A DNA stretch of 64,000 nt from an uncultured bacterium (GTDB lineage Bacteria; Bacteroidota; Rhodothermia; Rhodothermales; UBA10348). Both the position numbers and the translations under genes were made by a program. The notes beneath the pieces were generated by a model that had not been told where the DNA came from, searched no databases, and was given only the letters and a program-made list of their open reading frames with translations. Each line of letters starts with the position of its first letter. Position 1 is the stretch's first letter. Below, one piece after another: positions 7,423 to 15,674 of this stretch. The DNA lies in assembly GCA_943788505.1 (NCBI GenBank), contig CALSQR010000001.1:1315001-1379000 (forward strand), given 5' to 3'.

Positions 7423-9297
7423 CTAGTGCACGACTACCACTGCCCTGCTATCCGTAAACCGTTCGCCCTGAAATCGAACGTGATAGGTTCCTGCCGGCAA
7501 TCCATTCACAGAAAACGAGATTCGCACTGACCGATCGATTGGAAACGCGCCGTTCCGGATCGATGTGAGTTCTCGTCCTAGTGCATCATGAAGGGTAATT
7601 CTGACGTCTTGCTCGTGGGCCAGGGATAGCTCCAACGACACATCTGTGGTAGCCGGATTCGGCCAAGAAGTTGTCAGGACATGTGTGTCTTGGACAAGAT
7701 TGATGATTACAACCTCAGACATAATCTCTGCGCCATCTATACCAATGGCCGTTACCTGATATTGGGCTATCGCCGCTTCAGGATTTATCGCATGCGAATA
7801 CGAACCTGGCGCAGCCGTTCCAGTCGGGTTAGCGGGAAGGACGGCTTCTACCACCCGATCTCCGGAGCTAAGGACCTGTTCTATCCTGTAAGAGGCTATA
7901 GCATTTTCCGATTGCATGGACCACGAAAGATGAGCTGATTCGCCCTGTGTAACAGCAGTTACGGCACCGAAGCGGGTTCCGAGGATAGGAGAAGGCTGCA
8001 AAAGAAAAAGTCCTTCTCGTCTGCCAGTCACAAGCACGAGATCATCGTCAGGAAACGGCCAGGCGGTCCAAGCACCCTCAAAATTGAGTGCATCCGAAGC
8101 GGGATACGTATCAAACCAACCTGCCGTGAAAGGATGTTCGGGGTCCGATACATCCAATATTCTGAGCCCACTCGAATAATTTGCTTGGAAGGCAAAGCAG
8201 CCTTTTATGTACAAATTGTGATCCGTGGATATGATGTCTGACGTAAAAATGGTCAGCAGCACCGGATCATCTAGATCGTGAAGATCCCAAATAAACGTTC
8301 TGGTCTGTGCAGAATACGCGCGCTCATCCAACTCGTCGTCCTGCACGAAGTAGCGATGATCCTGCGTTAACCAACCCTGATGCACATATGCCGCCGTGGG
8401 GTAGCTCCCGCGGGAAATCGATACGGGGTTGTCCGCGTCCGTCACGTCTGCGATTGAAATGGCTGTTTCGTTTGATCCAATACAGATTTCACGTCCCTGC
8501 CAAATCTGATCCGGTCCATCATAGATGACACACTGCACGTCGTGCGTGTAGCCATCCCGGCCAATACCAGTCCCGATATCGTTAAAGCACCCGGCGAACG
8601 TAGGTTGAAGTGGATCAGCAATATCTACTATATGCAATCCAGCATTACACCCATGGGTGTCGACTCTCGCTCCCACAACGAATGCCCGATGGGTTGCCTC
8701 ATTGATAGCGAGGTTGTGTGCGACCGTAAAATCGGAATAGACCGCATCCGCCTCGAACGAAACTGGCCCTGAAGAAACGTCTCGCAGGCGGCGCAAATCG
8801 AAAACCTGCATGCCATGCCCTCCCCTGCGGCCAGAACTACCGTCGGCTACGATAAATGCATAGTTGCCATCAACTTTGATATCGCGCCAGACGTTGGTTT
8901 GGGCTGTCGATGGCCGCAAAAGCTCACCTATATACGTCGGATTCGTGGGGTCCGATACATCGACGAACGCTGTTCCGTCCTCGCGGCCAACAAGCGCATA
9001 TCTCCTCGACGTTTCCGGGTCGACCCATCCCCAGACGTCATTCAGTCTCAACCCTTGAGGCGTTCCTAAGTCTTGTTTGGGAAGAAAGCCGAGCAGGTGC
9101 ACAGCGGCACAGGGAAAACCTGCCGCCATGCCGTCCATGCATTTTTCGGCAGAAATCGAGGAATCGAACAAGGCTGGCGAAGTATGTATGGCCTTCCCCG
9201 CATCAGAATCGTTCATTTTAGCGTCTTGGCCGTTCGCTAAACCGATGCCGAAGGCCAGCAAAAAACTTAGCGATAGACCGGGAATAGCCAGACGCAT
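7423..9297 (-). CDS. Choice-of-anchor-B family secreted protein with T9SS sorting domain
   Basis: About 624 residues from the ATG at 9297, chosen because it starts the signal peptide MRLAIPGLSLSFLLAFG; the longer frame adds a His-rich 16-residue segment that looks like noise. The body matches the LVIVD-repeat 'choice-of-anchor B' family: DVWGWVDPETSRRYALVGREDG, FVDVSDPTNPTYIGEL, SSGRRGGHGMQVFDLRRL, YVHQGWLTQDHRYFVQDDELDE and RILDVSDPEHPFTAGWFDTYP. An Fn3-like linker follows. The last roughly 75 residues (TSWPNPATTDVSLELSL...GLPAGTYHVRF) form a T9SS type A sorting domain, so the protein should cross the outer membrane by T9SS. Function is unknown. It is a tandem paralogue of the next gene upstream. 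Confidence 0.88.
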   Translation of the reverse strand: MRLAIPGLSLSFLLAFGIGLANGQDAKMNDSDAGKAIHTSPALFDSSISAEKCMDGMAAGFPCAAVHLLGFLPKQDLGTPQGLRLNDVWGWVDPETSRRYALVGREDGTAFVDVSDPTNPTYIGELLRPSTAQTNVWRDIKVDGNYAFIVADGSSGRRGGHGMQVFDLRRLRDVSSGPVSFEADAVYSDFTVAHNLAINEATHRAFVVGARVDTHGCNAGLHIVDIADPLQPTFAGCFNDIGTGIGRDGYTHDVQCVIYDGPDQIWQGREICIGSNETAISIADVTDADNPVSISRGSYPTAAYVHQGWLTQDHRYFVQDDELDERAYSAQTRTFIWDLHDLDDPVLLTIFTSDIISTDHNLYIKGCFAFQANYSSGLRILDVSDPEHPFTAGWFDTYPASDALNFEGAWTAWPFPDDDLVLVTGRREGLFLLQPSPILGTRFGAVTAVTQGESAHLSWSMQSENAIASYRIEQVLSSGDRVVEAVLPANPTGTAAPGSYSHAINPEAAIAQYQVTAIGIDGAEIMSEVVIINLVQDTHVLTTSWPNPATTDVSLELSLAHEQDVRITLHDALGRELTSIRNGAFPIDRSVRISFSVNGLPAGTYHVRFQGERFTDSRAVVVVH

Positions 9298-9418
9298 CAG
9301 ACCATGGTATCCATCGTGTTTATCGTGTTCATGGTGTCGCGTCAAGGTCGCTCACTTAATCTGTGTTTTTATGACGGGCTTCTGAAAATGCGATGGGTGA
9401 TCTGAATACAACCAAGGC

Positions 9419-11002
9419 TTACCGTGCCCGAAGAACCTGACGGGTCATGTCAAATGAGTCACCTGTGATGCGGATGAAAATGGATCCGTTCACAGCCTCG
9501 GGCAGGCTATCCATTGGAATAGCCACCGGTGTCGTCGCCGTGACGAGGCCGTCATATAATTGAGCAACCCTCCTTCCCAGCACATCAAATACGTCGATTC
9601 GAACATGCTCACTCCTGTCCAGCACAAGTTCGATCGTCCCTCGATCTCGGAATGGATTCGGGAAAATGTCCAGACTGGCTACTGAGTTGGGTAACTCTGC
9701 CCCTTCAACGGCTGTACTGCTGCTAGCCTGAGGCTGCACGAGAAATAGCCCATTGTATCTGTCGGTAATAGCGACAACACCATTTGATAGAAATGGATAA
9801 TTACTCCATGAGCCAACCCACACGGACACATTGGTTTGTGGGAGTGTGTCAAAAAACCCGACTTCTACTGGCGCAGTCGGATCAGTTATATCAAGGACAC
9901 GGAGTCCGTCAACGTACTGGCTCTGAAAAAGCCGATTGCCGACAACGTACATGTTGTGGTCGATGGTGGTACGATTTGCGAAAAACTCTGCTACCATCAT
10001 GGGTTCATCGAGGTCTTCAAGATCCCACACCAGAGTCCTTGTCTGACCAACCGCACCTCTCGCTTCATCGAGTTCGTCTCCTTGGAAATAGTAGCGATGA
10101 TCCTCCGTCATCCAGCCTTGATGAGTGTACTCGGTCGCAGGATAGCGGCCCACTGAAACGGTGAGCGGAGCACTTTTGTCTGTTACGTCGGATACGACAA
10201 CTGCATTTTCGTTTGATCCGACGCAAATTTCCCTACCTGACCAATCATCATCTGGTCCGGCGTATGCGATGCAGTGTGCATCATGTGTATAGCCAGTTCC
10301 TGATCGACCGGTACCGGGCTCCGAGAAACAGCCAGCGAATACTGGATTTGCTGGTTCTGCTAGATCGATCATATGCAGCCCCCCACCACATGTCGTACCG
10401 CCAGACCGGCTACCCACCGCAAAGGCGAACCCGGTGTCCTCATTAATTACAATGTTGTGAACGGAACTGACGCCCGTGTACACATTGTCCGACGTGAATT
10501 CAACTGGATCCGTGACGCTTAACAGCCTGGTTAAATCAAAAACCTGCATACCGTGGCCTGACTGCGAGTCAGCCACGATGTACGCATGATCCGCATACAC
10601 TTTCATATCCCTCCATGATGACTTCTCGCCTTGAGTGCTCGCCATTTCTCCAAGTAGCATGGGATTCAGAGGATCGGTTACCTCGACGAATGCGGTTCCG
10701 TCTGTTCGTCCGACAACCAAAAACTCCCGTCCACTTTCTTCATGCGTCCATCCCCAAATATCGTTTAGCGAGAACGTAACACTTGGATTACCGAACGGAT
10801 CTCTTTTAGACGTCAATTCTGATAAGGTCATGCGAGCTAGCAGGTCTACATTGCTGCATGAAAATCCATCAACGGATCCATTTTCGCAGACCTGTTTAAC
10901 CCCGGAATGCTGGGCAAAAACAGGACCGGAAACTGCGACCAAAGCAAGCAGGCAAAAAAGATTGCTCGCGCGGCGGGAGAAGAATGAAACCAGATTATTC
11001 AT
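9419..11002 (-). CDS. Choice-of-anchor-B family secreted protein with T9SS sorting domain (paralogue)
   Basis: About 527 residues from the ATG at 11002, which begins a signal peptide (MNNLVSFFSRRASNLFCLLA..., cleavage near VFA-Q). The frame extends 62 codons further and would run into the divergent SDR gene; that part lacks leader features. The LVIVD-type body contains NDIWGWTHEESGREFLVVGRTDG, GHGMQVFDLTRLL, YTHQGWMTEDHRYYFQGDELDE and RVLDITDPTAPVEVGFFDTLP, clearly parallel to the neighbouring paralogue. It lacks that paralogue's Fn3-like linker. The C-terminus (LDIFPNPFRDRGTIELVLD...) is a T9SS type A sorting domain. The two genes are 121 nt apart on the same strand, consistent with a local duplication. 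Confidence 0.87.
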   Translation of the reverse strand: MNNLVSFFSRRASNLFCLLALVAVSGPVFAQHSGVKQVCENGSVDGFSCSNVDLLARMTLSELTSKRDPFGNPSVTFSLNDIWGWTHEESGREFLVVGRTDGTAFVEVTDPLNPMLLGEMASTQGEKSSWRDMKVYADHAYIVADSQSGHGMQVFDLTRLLSVTDPVEFTSDNVYTGVSSVHNIVINEDTGFAFAVGSRSGGTTCGGGLHMIDLAEPANPVFAGCFSEPGTGRSGTGYTHDAHCIAYAGPDDDWSGREICVGSNENAVVVSDVTDKSAPLTVSVGRYPATEYTHQGWMTEDHRYYFQGDELDEARGAVGQTRTLVWDLEDLDEPMMVAEFFANRTTIDHNMYVVGNRLFQSQYVDGLRVLDITDPTAPVEVGFFDTLPQTNVSVWVGSWSNYPFLSNGVVAITDRYNGLFLVQPQASSSTAVEGAELPNSVASLDIFPNPFRDRGTIELVLDRSEHVRIDVFDVLGRRVAQLYDGLVTATTPVAIPMDSLPEAVNGSIFIRITGDSFDMTRQVLRAR

Positions 11003-11135
11003 ATTGGCTAAGTTGCGATTACAGGAACGGATCGTGATGGGCATGATGGGTAGTTTGATAATAGTGTCTTTTCTTTGACTCTCGCCGATCTTCCCTGCTG
11101 AACAGACTGAATCGGACCTCAAACGGAAACAGAAC

Positions 11136-11918
11136 GTGTACAACCTCGCAAATCGCATTGTGTTCATTACAGGCGCTTCAAGCGGCATAGGAAGATCCTG
11201 TGCCTTTGCTTTTGCCGGAGCCGGAGCCCGGCTTATTCTTGCCGCTCGTAGGGCTGAACGACTACAACCTGTTGTTCAGGAGCTACAAGATCGCTTCAGC
11301 ACAGAATGCCTAGCAATTAGCCTAGACGTTACCAACAGAGAGGCTGTTTTTGCTACCGTCCGCTCCCTGAACAATGAGTGGGGAGATGTTGACATTTTAG
11401 TTAACAATGCTGGGAAGGCGCTGGGCCTCTCGACCTCGTACGAAACAAGTATCGAGCACCTCGACGGCATGATGGAGACCAACGTAAAAGGACTTCTGCA
11501 CATGACTGGCGCCATCGTCCCCGGAATGGTTGAGCGGGACCGCGGACACGTTATTAATATTGGTTCTACTGCAGGGCGCTGGGTGTACCCAGGCGGAACG
11601 GTCTATTGCGCCACAAAACACGCTGTACGAGCCATTAATGAAGGACTCAAAATGGACCTCCACGGTACGCAGGTGCGAGTCAGTTCTGTCGATCCAGGCT
11701 TGGTCGAGACTGAATTTTCTCTTGTTCGCTTCGATGGCGATGCTGAGCGGGCCGACAAAGTGTATGCAGACACAAATCCCCTTACACCGGACGACGTGGC
11801 TGAATCGGTGCTCTGGTGCGCCGCCCGGCCGCCTCATGTCAATATCAGCGAAATCCTGATGATGGCGGTCGATCAATCGCATGCGACGATGATTAATCGA
11901 AGCGGCAGAAAGGCATGA
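11136..11918 (+). CDS. Short-chain dehydrogenase/reductase, YdfG-like NADP-dependent 3-hydroxy acid dehydrogenase
   Basis: A 260-residue classical SDR. It has the cofactor motif TGASSGIG (12-19), NNAG (90-93), catalytic Ser144 in INIGST, and YxxxK with Tyr157 and Lys161 (VYCATKHAV). Basic residues after strand 2 (AARRAERL) favour NADP. The C-terminal segment VNISEILMMAVDQSHATMI aligns with the C-terminus of E. coli YdfG, which oxidises L-allo-threonine, serine and 3-hydroxyisobutyrate and reduces malonic semialdehyde. The exact substrate here is inferred. The start is GTG at 11136, giving MYNLANRIVFITG. Divergent from the choice-of-anchor-B genes; followed by tandem terminators. Confidence 0.88.
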   Translation: MYNLANRIVFITGASSGIGRSCAFAFAGAGARLILAARRAERLQPVVQELQDRFSTECLAISLDVTNREAVFATVRSLNNEWGDVDILVNNAGKALGLSTSYETSIEHLDGMMETNVKGLLHMTGAIVPGMVERDRGHVINIGSTAGRWVYPGGTVYCATKHAVRAINEGLKMDLHGTQVRVSSVDPGLVETEFSLVRFDGDAERADKVYADTNPLTPDDVAESVLWCAARPPHVNISEILMMAVDQSHATMINRSGRKA

Positions 11919-11980
11919 TTGGTTGTGAACTTGCCCCCATAAATCAGCTCGTCAGAGCGGCCAACCAGATTCAACTACGC

Positions 11981-12009
11981 TTGACAGACTCTGACTGATC
12001 TCGTTTATT
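11981..12009 (+). promoter_or_regulatory. Possible sigma-70-type promoter ahead of tandem terminators
   Basis: TTGACA (11981-11986) is followed after 17 nt by TTTATT (12004-12009, four of six matches to the -10 consensus). Start of transcription would be near 12016, only a few bases before the first hairpin at 12024. If real it would produce a very short terminated RNA or an attenuated leader for the amidohydrolase genes. Bacteroidota-type promoters often differ from this consensus, so the match may be chance. Confidence 0.25.
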
Positions 12010-12023
12010 TACTGTTGGAAAAC

Positions 12024-12051
12024 AGCTGACCCTCCCTCTCAGCTCTTTTTT
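12024..12051 (+). terminator. Intrinsic terminator 1 downstream of the SDR gene
   Basis: AGCTGA (12024-12029) pairs with TCAGCT (12039-12044) around a 9-nt pyrimidine-rich loop, followed by C and six T (12046-12051). A short but well-formed rho-independent terminator about 105 nt after the SDR stop codon. Confidence 0.6.
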
Positions 12052-12054
12052 GCC

Positions 12055-12090
12055 GGGCCCGGATCGCAATTTGCGAGCCGGGCCCATTTT
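12055..12090 (+). terminator. Intrinsic terminator 2 (strong hairpin) before the amidohydrolase pair
   Basis: GGGCCCGG (12055-12062) pairs with CCGGGCCC (12078-12085), and inside it TCGCAA (12064-12069) pairs with TTGCGA (12071-12076), a nearly perfect 31-nt hairpin. The tail is ATTTTG. It lies three bases after terminator 1 and 77 nt before the amidohydrolase start. It could act in both orientations, but the T-rich tail favours the plus strand. Confidence 0.6.
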
Positions 12091-12166
12091 GTACGGTTAC
12101 TTTGGGGGGTTGCTGATGCGGATGCCAATGCGCATTTTTGCGGTCTATCAATGACGGACAACTACT

Positions 12167-13813
12167 ATGCGCTCTTTACTGCCTGCTCTGTTTCTTGGGC
12201 TTTTGCTCTCGGCCTGTGCTCCACCCGACCACGATGTAATCATTCGAAATGGGATGATTATTGACGGAAGCGGGGGAACGCCCTATCTCGCAGACCTCGC
12301 TATCAACGCTGATACGATCGCCTTCATCGGCGACCTCTCTCAGGCCACTGCCAGGACGGATGTCGATGCAGCAGGCATGGCGGTGACGCCAGGCTTCATC
12401 AATATGTTGAGCTGGGCCCCGAATGACCTACTTGAAGATGGTCGATCGATGGGTGACATCATGCAGGGCGTCACGCTGGAGGTGTTTGGTGAAGGGGAGT
12501 CTGCCGGCCCACTGAATGATGCCATGAAAGAGGAGTACGACCCCGAAGACCGTCCGACGTGGACTACCCTAAGGGAGTTTCTGGACTTACTCGAAGAGAA
12601 AGGCATATCGACTAATGTAGCCTCTTTCATCGGAGCAACAACTGTTAGGGTACATGAATTGGGCTACGAGGATCGTGCTCCCACTCCTGAGGAGCTCGAA
12701 CGAATGAAAGCCCTAGTCCGCGACGCCATGGAGCAAGGAGCGCTCGGTCTTGGATCATCGCTCATTTATGCACCTGCTTTCTATGCTGATACAGAAGAGC
12801 TGATTGAACTCTCCAACGTGGTCAGCGAGTATGACGGTATGTACATCTCGCACATGCGCTCAGAGGGAAATCAACTACTAGAAGCACTCGAAGAACTAAT
12901 CACGATTGCTCGCGAAGCGGATGTCAAAGCCGAGGTCTACCACCTCAAAGCAGCCGGCGAAAGCAACTGGCACAAAATGGACCAAGCCATAGCGCGAATT
13001 GAAGAAGTCCGGGCAGAAGGCCTCGCCGTGACCGCGGACATGTACACCTACGTTGCCGGCGCTACGGGGCTTGATGCGCATATGCCTCCCTGGGTTCAGG
13101 AAGGCGGCTTTGGACAGTGGCGAGAACGGTTGATGGACCCGAACACCCGGGCTCAGGTGCTCGAAGAAATGAGAACGCCCACCAATGAGTGGGAAAACCT
13201 AGGACTCGGCGCCGGACCAGATGGCATTATGGTGGTCAGTTTTCGCCAGGACTCTCTTCGCTACTTGATTGGTCGTACGCTCGCGGAAATTGCAGAAGAA
13301 AGGGGCACGACGCCAGAAGATGTGGCGATCGACCTTGTCATATCAGATTCTACTCGTGTGGGAACCGTCTATTTTCTCATGTCGGAAGAAAATGTTCGCA
13401 AACAGATCGCTTTGCCGTGGATGGGCTTTGATTCGGATGCTGGCTCGATGGCTCCAGAAGGAGAGAGTCTCAATAATAACCCCCATCCGAGGGCATACGG
13501 CAACTTTGCTCGCTTACTCGGCAAGTATGTTCGGGATGAGGGCGTCACGACGCTAGAAGATGCAGTCCGGCGGTTGACGTCGTTTCCGGCCGAAAATCTT
13601 GGGATTGAAGGTAGAGGACGTCTTCAGCCAGGTTATTTTGCGGACATCACCGTATTCGATCCGGCAACTATCCAAGACCATGCAACCTTTGAAAAGCCGC
13701 ACCAGCTCTCGACCGGCATGTCTCATGTATTTGTGAATGGTGGCCATGTCGTCAATGATGGCGAGCATACAGGCGCATTGCCAGGCCGTGCGGTATTCCG
13801 CGGAGAACGATAG
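12167..13813 (+). CDS. D-aminoacylase-family amidohydrolase lipoprotein lacking the HxH motif
   Basis: A 548-residue lipoprotein (lipobox LSAC, Cys17) of the N-acyl-D-amino-acid deacylase/dihydroorotase-like superfamily: VIIRNGMIIDGSGG at the start, YISHMRSEG, AEVYHLKAAGESNW, ENLGIEGRGRLQPGYFADITVFDP and the closing HVFVNGGHVVNDG. The standard metal site PGFIDxHxH is replaced by PGFINMLSW (75-83), and the Cys ligand region reads EVFGEGESAG. Other candidate ligands (the His of YHLK, the Asp of GFDSDAGS) remain. This variant is a recognisable subfamily in my memory, so it is probably not simple decay, but its metal chemistry and substrate are uncertain. It overlaps the next gene by 1 nt (TAGTG). 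Confidence 0.85.
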   Translation: MRSLLPALFLGLLLSACAPPDHDVIIRNGMIIDGSGGTPYLADLAINADTIAFIGDLSQATARTDVDAAGMAVTPGFINMLSWAPNDLLEDGRSMGDIMQGVTLEVFGEGESAGPLNDAMKEEYDPEDRPTWTTLREFLDLLEEKGISTNVASFIGATTVRVHELGYEDRAPTPEELERMKALVRDAMEQGALGLGSSLIYAPAFYADTEELIELSNVVSEYDGMYISHMRSEGNQLLEALEELITIAREADVKAEVYHLKAAGESNWHKMDQAIARIEEVRAEGLAVTADMYTYVAGATGLDAHMPPWVQEGGFGQWRERLMDPNTRAQVLEEMRTPTNEWENLGLGAGPDGIMVVSFRQDSLRYLIGRTLAEIAEERGTTPEDVAIDLVISDSTRVGTVYFLMSEENVRKQIALPWMGFDSDAGSMAPEGESLNNNPHPRAYGNFARLLGKYVRDEGVTTLEDAVRRLTSFPAENLGIEGRGRLQPGYFADITVFDPATIQDHATFEKPHQLSTGMSHVFVNGGHVVNDGEHTGALPGRAVFRGER

Positions 13814-15402
13814 TGAAACACACATTACATATAGTACTCCTTTTGGGGCTTGGGGCGTGTGCTTCACCTGAACATGATCTGATTATCGAACATGGCCGGA
13901 TTATAGATGGAACAAGTTCGGCTTCTTTCGAAGGAGATATTGGCATCAGAAATGGAATAATCTCCGCAATCGGAGACCTATCAGAGGCTACTGCCACCCA
14001 GCGCATCGACGCCACGGATCTAGTCGTCGCACCTGGATTCATTGACATTCATAGCCACGCCACGTCCAGTAGCATTGATGGAAGCGATATTGTCGAACGA
14101 CCGGAGGCAGAAAATTATGTGCGGCAGGGAGTGACGACCGTGCTTGGAGGCCAAGATGGTTCTTCGATGGATGATGTAGCGGAGTTTCTGGCCTATATAG
14201 ATGAGCACCCACCCACCATCAACGTCGGCGTTTTTTTCGGTCATGGCTCGCTCAGAGCGCGTGTCTTGGGAGAAGATGACATCCAGCCGACCGGTGAGGC
14301 GCTCACTGAAATGACCCGATTGGTGCGCGTTGCGATGGAAGATGGTGCTTTCGGTTTGTCTTCTGGGCTGGAATACACACCAGGCGCTTTTGCCTCAGTC
14401 GATGAACTGGTAGCGCTTACTGAGCCAGTTGCAGAGCACAATGGCATGTATATCTCCCACATTCGGGACGAAGGTGGTCGGCTTCTCGAAAGTGTGACCG
14501 AGGTGTTGGACGTGGGACGCGGCGCCGGTGTGCGCGTGCAGGTCACCCATCATAAAGTCATCGGTAAAGGACGCTGGGGAATGGCTGATCAATCGCTTGC
14601 ATTGGTGGATGAAGCCATCGCTGACGGGGTAGATGCAGCCTCTGATCAATACCCCTATACGGCCTCAAGTACGGGACTAACCATTCTTTTTCCCACTTGG
14701 AGCAAGGACGGCGGATTCGAAGCCTTGCAGCAGCGCCTCCAAGACCCAACCACCCGACAGCGGATCCGCGCGGACGTCATCGACCATATTAATAGGGAAA
14801 GAGGAGCCGACCCCTCAACAATTGTTGCTGCCCGGTGTGCTTTCGATACTTCTTTGAACGGGAAAAGCCTCGCTGACATCCTCGTGGACCGAAATGTACC
14901 AGTAGATGTACCTGGCGCAGCAGATGTTGCCTTGGAGTTAGTGGAAGCAGGAAGCTGTTCAGGAGTCTTTCATTCTATGTCCGATGGGGATGTTCAGACC
15001 ATAATGCGGCACGCGATGACGTCCATTTCCTCAGACGGAGGTATCCCTGAACCTGGAGAAGGAGTGCCCCACCCCCGTAATTATGGGGCGTTCGCTAGGG
15101 TACTGGGCCACTACGTTCGTGACAGCCAGGTCTTGACGCTCGAAGAAGCCATCCGGAAGATGACTTCCCTTCCAGCATCTCGCCTGAACTTGGCAAACCG
15201 TGGCTTATTGCAGACCGGAATGGTGGCCGATTTGGCACTGTTTGATCCAGATACCATTACAGATACTGCCCGCTTTAGTGATCCCCATCATTATGCTGAA
15301 GGTGTCAACTACGTGATTGTAGCCGGTGAGCTAATTCTGGACAATGGCCTTCTAACAGGCATTCGACCCGGCAAAGCATTGCGGCACAGTCGAATCAAAT
15401 AA
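13813..15402 (+). CDS. N-acyl-D-amino-acid deacylase family lipoprotein with intact HxH
   Basis: A 529-residue lipoprotein (lipobox LGAC, Cys16), a paralogue of the preceding gene. It keeps the metal motif PGFIDIHSH (74-82), YISHIRDEG, VQVTHHKVIGKGRW, DQYPYTASSTGL, SDGGIPEPGEGVPHPRNYG, and the C-terminal ADLALFDPDTI. D-aminoacylases hydrolyse N-acyl-D-amino acids to D-amino acids and a fatty acid or acetate. The family also includes dipeptidase-like and hydantoinase-like members, so substrate is inferred only. The Cys ligand of the Alcaligenes enzyme is replaced here (LGGQDGSS). The GTG start at 13813 overlaps the upstream TAG by one base, implying translational coupling. A periplasmic role in turnover of D-residue peptides is plausible. 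Confidence 0.87.
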   Translation: MKHTLHIVLLLGLGACASPEHDLIIEHGRIIDGTSSASFEGDIGIRNGIISAIGDLSEATATQRIDATDLVVAPGFIDIHSHATSSSIDGSDIVERPEAENYVRQGVTTVLGGQDGSSMDDVAEFLAYIDEHPPTINVGVFFGHGSLRARVLGEDDIQPTGEALTEMTRLVRVAMEDGAFGLSSGLEYTPGAFASVDELVALTEPVAEHNGMYISHIRDEGGRLLESVTEVLDVGRGAGVRVQVTHHKVIGKGRWGMADQSLALVDEAIADGVDAASDQYPYTASSTGLTILFPTWSKDGGFEALQQRLQDPTTRQRIRADVIDHINRERGADPSTIVAARCAFDTSLNGKSLADILVDRNVPVDVPGAADVALELVEAGSCSGVFHSMSDGDVQTIMRHAMTSISSDGGIPEPGEGVPHPRNYGAFARVLGHYVRDSQVLTLEEAIRKMTSLPASRLNLANRGLLQTGMVADLALFDPDTITDTARFSDPHHYAEGVNYVIVAGELILDNGLLTGIRPGKALRHSRIK

Positions 15403-15554
15403 AAAAAACATCTACTATAAATTCGGCACAAACATCCCTTTTGACGACGCCAATGTAGGAATTTGCTAGTATTAGATGTGCGGATAAAAAACCTTTACAC
15501 CATATGCGAAGCTCAGACTTGTTAAAATGACGGTTATTTCCGTTTTTTGGGAGT

Positions 15555-15583
15555 TGGACTAGTCAATAACTCGATTTAGTCCA
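15555..15583. promoter_or_regulatory. Inverted repeat upstream of the TonB receptor gene
   Basis: TGGACTA (15555-15561) and TAGTCCA (15577-15583) form a perfect 7-bp inverted repeat with a 15-nt spacer, 91 nt before the receptor start codon. It may be an operator or a leader RNA hairpin. No known consensus is matched. The rest of the 15403-15674 interval shows no gene and no clear promoter. Confidence 0.3.
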
Positions 15584-15674
15584 CACCCTCTCAAAGCGCT
15601 TTGCAATCGATGCGCTCATTTGTCCAATCATTTGATTGGCCCCCCTCTACTTCGATCACTCTCAGGAGACCCTA

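Noticed and set aside
9298-9345. His-rich N-terminal extension of the choice-of-anchor-B protein (HHEHDKHDGYHG)
   Set aside because: It precedes a complete signal peptide that starts at the next Met, so translation most likely starts at 9297; the His codons come from a CAT/CAC-like repeat in the leader DNA.
11003-11188. N-terminal 62-codon extension of the second choice-of-anchor-B protein
   Set aside because: It would overlap the divergent SDR gene and lacks leader features; the signal peptide begins at 11002.
11930-11980. tRNA-like stretch with an AGCTCGTCAGAGCGG element
   Set aside because: No T-arm (GTTCRA) and no acceptor stem pairing found; not a tRNA.
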